Assembly: GCF_026262505.1 (NCBI RefSeq) | Contig: NC_067205.1 | Coordinates: 20,023,645 to 20,087,644 of the forward strand | DNA: 64,000 bases | From: Trichomonas vaginalis G3 | Taxonomy: Eukaryota; Parabasalia; Trichomonadida; Trichomonadidae | Reading direction: 5' to 3' | Shown here: positions 58,447 to 64,000 of the stretch, one piece after another | Layout: each line of letters starts with the position of its first letter | Position numbering within the stretch: the stretch's first letter is position 1 | The notes under the pieces: generated by a model | What the model saw: only the letters and a program-made list of their open reading frames with translations | Told to the model about the DNA's origin: nothing | The model's database searches: none | Translations under genes and position numbers: made by a program

Positions 58447-58938
58447 ATGTTCGATTATACTTTTGAGCAGCCACCATTGACACAAAAAGAAATTCAACAA
58501 GAAATAGATTACTTGGTGAAAAATGACAAAGAAATCAATCATATTTTAACGCAAACAAAAACACCAATCTTAATCAAAGATTTTGATCCAAATATTAGAG
58601 CCCTTTATCATATCAAAAAGAAACAAATTTGGGTTAACAATACAGGAATATATCCAGGACAGCTAAAAGAAATGCTGCTTCATGAATGTATTCATTGTTA
58701 TGACCACTTGATCAACAAAATTAATATTGGCACAAAAGAAGGTCTTGCAAGATCAGAAGTTCATGCTATGAGAGAGTGTGAGTGTGCAGGATCTTGGTTT
58801 AGAAGATGGTGTACATATTATAAAGCAATTCAAGCAGTTACCTTATCAACTGGCAATCATGAAGCTGCTAGATCTGCGGTAGATTCTGTTTTTAGTGATG
58901 CTTACTATGAGGATATTTTCCATGATCCTTATAATTAA
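58447..58938 (+). CDS. Atp23-like metalloprotease (peptidase family M76)
   Basis: The 163-residue protein has the zinc-protease motif HECIH followed by CYD at about residues 79-86. A conserved C-terminal block, SEVHAMRECECAGSWFRRWC followed by HEAARSAVDSVFSDAYYEDI FHDP, matches the Atp23 family pattern (LTHELIHxxD; SEIRA...C; A-x-x-A-V-x-x-V-F-x-x-C-x-x-D-x-x-P). In yeast and animals Atp23 is a mitochondrial intermembrane-space protease and chaperone for ATP synthase assembly. Here there is no obvious targeting sequence. Trichomonads have hydrogenosomes without ATP synthase, so its role would have to differ. The length is slightly below that of yeast Atp23. Confidence 0.85.
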   Translation: MFDYTFEQPPLTQKEIQQEIDYLVKNDKEINHILTQTKTPILIKDFDPNIRALYHIKKKQIWVNNTGIYPGQLKEMLLHECIHCYDHLINKINIGTKEGLARSEVHAMRECECAGSWFRRWCTYYKAIQAVTLSTGNHEAARSAVDSVFSDAYYEDIFHDPYN

Positions 58939-61050
58939 TTTCGAGATATGCAAACAACATTAATCTTAATTTGTTATACTACTTATAGAAATTTAATTCA
59001 GCTGATTTTCAAGCGAAATCTGATTATTTTTTTCGTTGCTCATTACGTACTGAAACGTTAAGTTAGTCACCATTATCGCAGAATTTTACTACTTCACCAG
59101 ATTATGACCTAAGAATATTAAATTCCAACAAAAGATGATATAAATTTTTTCCAACCTTTCTAACATAAATGAACTTCTAATTCCTCATAATCCAGCTTAA
59201 CATAGTTTGTTTTTACGAGAGCCAGTCTCTATTTTATAATGATCAATTAAGGTGTCTGGATAATTCATTCGTAAAGATGATTTATCGCAATTTTCTACTT
59301 TTGATGAAAGAAACATTTATTTCAAAAGAAGCTAACTAAGGATGTCAATTTGGAAGAAAAGTGAGAAAATTCCTAAAATGCTAAAAATGAATTTTCAAAG
59401 GTAGTCTCACGAAAATACGTTATTTTCCCGATGCCTTGGAAGCAGCTTTGCAGGTTACCCGTAAGGTAACCAGTAGAAGTTTCTGAGCAAGGATGAAGAA
59501 GATTAAAGAGCCTTTTTATTGCAAACGCTATATTTGTAAGTGTCTTTGTAGAACTTCTCATAAATTCAAAGATTTCCAAAAACGAATTTTTCGATTTTGA
59601 TATAATAAATGATATTTAAACAAATTATAGATGTGTTTGCAATTAAAAAAATCCGAGTTAACTACAATATCTTCAATTTTTGTCGTTCACTTTTTCATGT
59701 CATACTGATAGCAAGAATACTCACCCAATTTGGTTACACTTCATGATAGTTTGAAGTAAAAAAATGCCACAGTTTTTTTTATTTGATATCGTTATCTAAA
59801 TTTTGTACAGAAATGAAATAAATTATAATATGAAACGTGTGTTATTATGCTTGTTGGGAAACAATCCAATACTTATGTCTGAATGAAATGATTATTTCTA
59901 CGAGATTTTTCATATTCAGCTAATAATGCTATCAAAATCAAATAACAATAAAAAGTTATTTTGTACATAATGTAACTTAATCTTTAATACTATATAGAAC
60001 TTCGAAATACGACTAAACGGTGCGAGTTACGCGATTAAATACCTTTTTTTCGATCGAAACTTGAAAGTGAGGATAACTCAATGGGTAGGGGTATGGGTTC
60101 GACTTTTTCTATTGGGCAACTATTTTTTTCTTTTCATTGTTTCAGCATTTTTTTATGCGATTATGCATAATTATTTGATTTCCTATATATTCAATAATAA
60201 ATTTGTTCCGAACTCTTAACAAATAAATAAATTTTTAGAATATTTAAATTTATAGCTCCCTACATTAATATAAAGTGTTCGAATAGTTCATATATAGTTT
60301 CTTTAAAATAATTTGTTTCATTTTAAATTGGTTTGGCACAATGCTTGACATAACATGCACAAAGCTATGCCATTTTAAAATATGTATATCAATCAAGCCG
60401 ATTAAGTCCATCCTAAACGAAAATCATCGATACTCATGAATTTATGATAGTCGTTCTTGATATAATTGCGCGTTTTAAAAAATGCTTACTTTTGAACACA
60501 GAACTTATCTATCCATATTTATCAATGAAAGTTTATAAGATGCATTAATGACAAAACCTTACTTTATCAATTATAATCTTATCGTAAATTTCAAACTACA
60601 ATACTGTGGGGCAAATATTAAATAACCACTATGTTGCGGATTTTATGTAAGTCTGCAAACTGTAAAATGTAATTAAACACAAATAAAAAAAAAATGTAAA
60701 TTTTAATCGAGAAATTTAGCAATCTTGAAAGCCTTGATCGGCATCTTTTACAAGATGTCAGTAATGCATATTCAATAACTATGAAAATCTAGCCAAGCAT
60801 GGATTTTTTTCGAAAAAAAATTGTATTAAATTTCATTTTTCATTCTTTATACAAGTTTTAACCTTTGGTGCAATTATATCCTATCGCAAATGCATTATTG
60901 ACGTTATTACTTGGATACTTCTTCATAACGCTAAATCTTCAAATTAGTTATGTATTTGTTACTAATAGAAGTTGGAAAGGTATTAAAAAAGGAAATGTTA
61001 ATAAATATACATGTTTAATTAAAAAACAAACAAGAATAAATTAAATAATT
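58939..61050. other. Gene-poor host spacer with one degenerate tRNA-like patch
   Basis: No coding frame is supported over 2.1 kb. At 60,073-60,106 the sequence taactcaatgg followed closely by ggttcgactttt recalls A and B boxes of a Pol III gene, but spacing is too short and no cloverleaf forms. The rest is AT-rich unique sequence. Confidence 0.45.
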
Positions 61051-61302
61051 TTATTTCTTAGGAAAGTCTAAGTTTTGTAATAGATAAATTGCTTTTTGTG
61101 TCTCTTCTTCATCAATTTCTGGATGTTGATTCTCAGGTGGCGGACTAATTAAAACATCATGGGCAATATCAAACCATTGTTTTAGTTCGTTGGCAGAAGG
61201 AAAATGATCTTCTTGTATTGGCGTTATTAATGATTGAAAATCATCAGTTGATTCTGTTATATACGAAAACGATAAAAACAGTTTGACAGAAAAGTGACAA
61301 CT
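61051..61302 (-). pseudogene. 3' fragment of an unrecognised gene
   Basis: A minus-strand frame of about 83 codons with no ATG ends at 61051. The final 65 residues look coding, with balanced composition and no stops: STDDFQSLITPIQEDHFPSA, NELKQWFDIAHDVLISPPPE, then EETQKAIYLLQNLDFPKK. The family is unknown. A TAA closes the frame at 61303-61305, close to the hairpin array, so the 5' part may have been lost or displaced by that insertion. Confidence 0.4.
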
Positions 61303-61392
61303 TTATGTGTCAAAAATATAAAAAGTGATATTTTATTCATCATTATCTTCTTCATAATTTATTTCATATTCTTCGTCTTACCAACAAAAGAT

Positions 61393-62116
61393 GGGAATGT
61401 GAACAATTGCGGGCAATTTTTAGCCATTTTGGCTTGGAACTAGAGCCTGCGAGGTACATAGATAGTATCAGTACCTCACAGGCTCTAGTTCTCTATATGG
61501 CGCCGAGAAATTTTGGTGAAATGTGGTCGCATTTCACCAAAATTTTTTCGGCGCCATAGGATGAATTGGAGGGTGAGAGATATTATTTCATACAATACTA
61601 CTCTCACCCTCCAATTCCCAGCCAAAATGGCTAAAAATTGCCCGCAATGTGAACAATTGCGGGCAATTTTTAGCCATTTTGGCTTGGAACTAGAGCCTGC
61701 GAGGTACATGGATAGTATCAGTACCTCACAGGCTCTAGTTCTCTATATGGCGCCGAGAAATTTTGGTGAAATGTGGTCGCATTTCACCAAAATTTTTTCG
61801 GCGCCATAGGATGAATTGGAGGGTGAGAGATATTATTTCATACAATACTACTCTCACCCTCCAATTCCCAGCCAAAATGGCTAAAAATTGCCCGCAATGT
61901 GAACAATTGCGGGCAATTTTTAGCCATTTTGGCTTGGAACTAGAGCCTGCGAGGTACATGGATAGTATCAGTACCTCACAGGCTCTAGTTCTCTATATGG
62001 CGCCGAGAAATTTTGGTGAAATGTGGTCGCATTTCACCAAAATTTTTTCGGCGCCATAGGATGAATTGGAGGGTGAGAGATATTATTTCATACAATACTA
62101 CTCTCACCCTCAATTT
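61393..62116. repeat. Tandem array of a 250-bp unit, each unit four long hairpins
   Basis: The word gaacaattgcgggcaatttt recurs at 61401, 61651 and 61901, a period of exactly 250 bp with almost no differences between copies. Each unit contains hairpins with stems gccaaaatggctaaaaattg (loop tgtgaaca), aactagagcctg...gaggtac, tatggcgccga...ttttggtgaaatg and aattggagggtgagag. The array starts inside the first hairpin and ends after the fourth. Flanks carry an inverted word (gaaaagtgacaac at 61289 and aatgtcacttttac near 62,153), so the whole may be a mobile element of about 0.9 kb. Confidence 0.9.
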
Positions 62117-62167
62117 TAATTACTTAAACTCATTCTATTTTTTTGACATGTAAATGTCACTTTTACT

Positions 62168-62199
62168 GAGATCTGACACAATGTCAGATCTCTTTTTTT
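62168..62199. terminator. Hairpin followed by T run
   Basis: GAGATCTGACA, a 3-base loop and TGTCAGATCTC form a perfect 11-bp stem (62168-62192), followed directly by seven T. The form is terminator-like, but no gene is seen upstream on this strand. It may instead be part of the edge of the neighbouring repeat element. Confidence 0.35.
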
Positions 62200-62984
62200 C
62201 GTATATAAGAATTCTGCATTTTGGGAATTTTCCAAATTTTCATTTGGAAAATTTGAATTTTGAGATATTGTTTAAGCACTCAGATCTCATTTTTAAAATA
62301 TCTGCACCAAATTCTTACATCTGATAATTTTCATGTGTAACCAATGTTTCCCAATCCATTTGCCATACCCTACTAATCGCAAATTCATTCCCTTTAATTT
62401 TGTATTAAATTTAAATTCCAATCTTAATTTCTACATTATTTATGCTAACCCTTTAAATTTTGTTCTTATTTATTCACCCTCAGATACAAATTTATTTAGA
62501 ATGTATTCCTCTGAGGTCTATATTTGTATTCGAAAATAAAATCTTTAAAACTCTCTAAGTTATCATTTTCTCTTCAGATATCTAATATTTTTCTAATGAC
62601 ATAACTACTTTGGACGCATATCCAAATTCCAAAAAAAATATGGAAAAAATAAAAATGAAATTGAAAAATACAATTTTTGATATGTAAAAAGAGATCTTGA
62701 AAAAAATTGGGAAAAAGAGTATCTAATAAAATTGTTTGAGATCTATGTAGACATAGTTTTTACATTAAAAAATCAATAATATTGAAATTGATCTGAATAT
62801 ATCTTTTTTTTTAAGTTTGAATGCATTAATCTCAAAGCATTTGATAAAATACTGGTTTTATTTTAAAATTCTAAATAATTTGTAATTAGATCTTTATGAT
62901 GTAATTTAATTTTAAACAAGTACAGATAAAGAGAATCATAATAAAGGTGATCTATATTGCTTAAGTAAAATTGAGTATAATAGA

Positions 62985-63210
62985 TCGATCTTAGCAACAA
63001 GATCTGAGGAAGTAGATTTGAGAGTCGAGAGTTTAGATCTTAGCAACAATATCTGAGGAAGTAGATCTTAGCAACAAGATCTGAGGAAGTAGATTTGAGA
63101 GTCGAGAGTTTGGATCTTAGCAACAAGATCTGAGGAAGTAGATCTTAGCAACAAGATCTGAGGAAGTAGATTTGAGAGTCGAGAGTTTGGATCTTAGCAA
63201 CTAGATCTGA
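62985..63210. repeat. Higher-order tandem repeat of gatcttagcaacaagatctg
   Basis: Two modules alternate: gatcttagcaacaagatctg followed by aggaagta, and gatttgagagtcgagagttt. The first forms a small hairpin (agatct...). About six copies of the first and three or four of the second are present up to 63,210. No coding is supported. Confidence 0.8.
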
Positions 63211-64000
63211 GAGTTTTATCATTTCCGGCATATTGGGCCAATGTATGGTGTTTTTTATTATATCCGTTTCTCTCACAATTTTCAATAAATATTATTGTTC
63301 AAACGGAAATATAAATAAACAATTCAAAAATAAAAATGTAAATGTAAATTGAAAATGTATTATAAACATTCTAAAAAGCGTATATTTTAAACTTAAAGGA
63401 AAAATGAAATTCGTAAAAATGAGCATGATGTTTGATAAGGGAGTTTTAATTTTTTTTTCAAAAAAATTAAGGAACTTAAATTGAGATTATCAGGCTATGT
63501 AGTGGGTATTTTTACGATCTGACTGCAGAAATCGAATCAGCGAGACCCGAAGATTCATATTCCGCCGGAAAAATAGGGTTTCGAGGCGTAGATAGGGATA
63601 AAAAGATGCTTTAAGAAGATCTCAGTAGAAATATGGTTTATAAGAGGATATAGGTCAGGATATAAGATTATGAAAATTGAAGAAGTGAATTATCAAGATG
63701 TATTTATGAGTAAACTATATTGTTTTAAGCTATCTAAATCTGTTTTGATATAAATTAAAGCGTATACTTATGCAAAATGCGAAATTTAAATTAATACTTT
63801 TTTTTGCTATTTGGACACAAAGCTAACAATCCATCCAATAAATGACGTATACCTAGCGAGATGAAGCATTTTAACATGAAAGACAAGAAAATCTGATTAC
63901 TTGTGTTGAAAGTTTCTGTATTTCGTCTTCTTCCAAACACAGCGTTCAGATGCAGAAGAAAATGCAGCCGTAATGACGCAAAAAGACACTAAAATAAATT
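63211..64000. other. Gene-free AT-rich DNA at the window end
   Basis: I see no supported gene or repeat here. A GC-richer patch at about 63,525-63,600 (gcgagacccgaagattcata, ttccgccgg) stands out slightly but has no recognised structure. Confidence 0.45.

Noticed and set aside
60073-60106. Possible tRNA gene
   Set aside because: A- and B-box-like words are present, but they are about 10 bases apart and no stems form.
61485-62059. Repeated open frames of 74 and 98 codons in the 250-bp array
   Set aside because: They recur with the array period and on both strands because of the hairpins; there is no sign of selection for coding.

Overview
The window is AT-rich eukaryotic DNA, best explained as a parabasalid (trichomonad-like) genome. 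The host genes are intronless and separated by gene-poor AT-rich spacers. Two large Maverick/Polinton virus-like elements make up more than half of the window, a load known from trichomonads. The organism call is an inference; no species marker was identified.

Region 1 (1 to about 17,050) is the right part of a decayed Polinton, cut by the window edge. It holds the 3' end of a protein-primed family B DNA polymerase, two KilA-N proteins (one fused to a T5orf172/GIY-YIG-like domain), a packaging ATPase, a frameshifted D5-type helicase, a frameshifted double jelly-roll capsid gene, a large frameshifted coiled-coil structural gene and several small genes. Between them lie tandem repeats and a degenerate tRNA-like gene.

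Region 2 (17,222 to 35,354) is host DNA: a secreted PA14/EGF-like protein, two paralogous small membrane proteins with GYPQQ tails, a GAF-domain cyclic nucleotide phosphodiesterase, an unknown acidic-tailed protein, a DENND1-like Rab exchange factor with an endocytic-motif tail, a Maf1-like repressor of RNA polymerase III and an eIF2alpha-kinase-like kinase. Two non-autonomous transposons sit here: a 2.46-kb palindromic element (19,615-22,075, duplication TTTATTA) and a 1.56-kb element built of nested hairpins (23,038-24,599, duplication ATTT).

Region 3 (35,529-57,037) is a complete 21.5-kb Polinton with 409-bp terminal inverted repeats beginning AGTAGTAGG and a 6-bp target duplication AATTAA. 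It encodes DNA polymerase B with an embedded HNH domain, an integrase, a primase and helicase, a packaging ATPase, a capsid protein, a fibre with a phage tail-collar-like tip, two amphipathic MAAG peptides and small proteins. Integrase, primase-helicase, capsid and a small gene are each broken by a frameshift. The gene before the polymerase is split by a second copy of the hairpin transposon, whose precise removal would restore the frame.

Region 4 (57,044-64,000) is host DNA with an Atp23-like metalloprotease, a short gene fragment, a 250-bp x 2.9 tandem array in which every unit is four long hairpins, and a small repeat cluster. The most unusual thing in the window is this set of hairpin arrays: three unlinked loci share hairpin families, and two of them form one transposon family with TGTTGCATGC ends and 4-bp target duplications.
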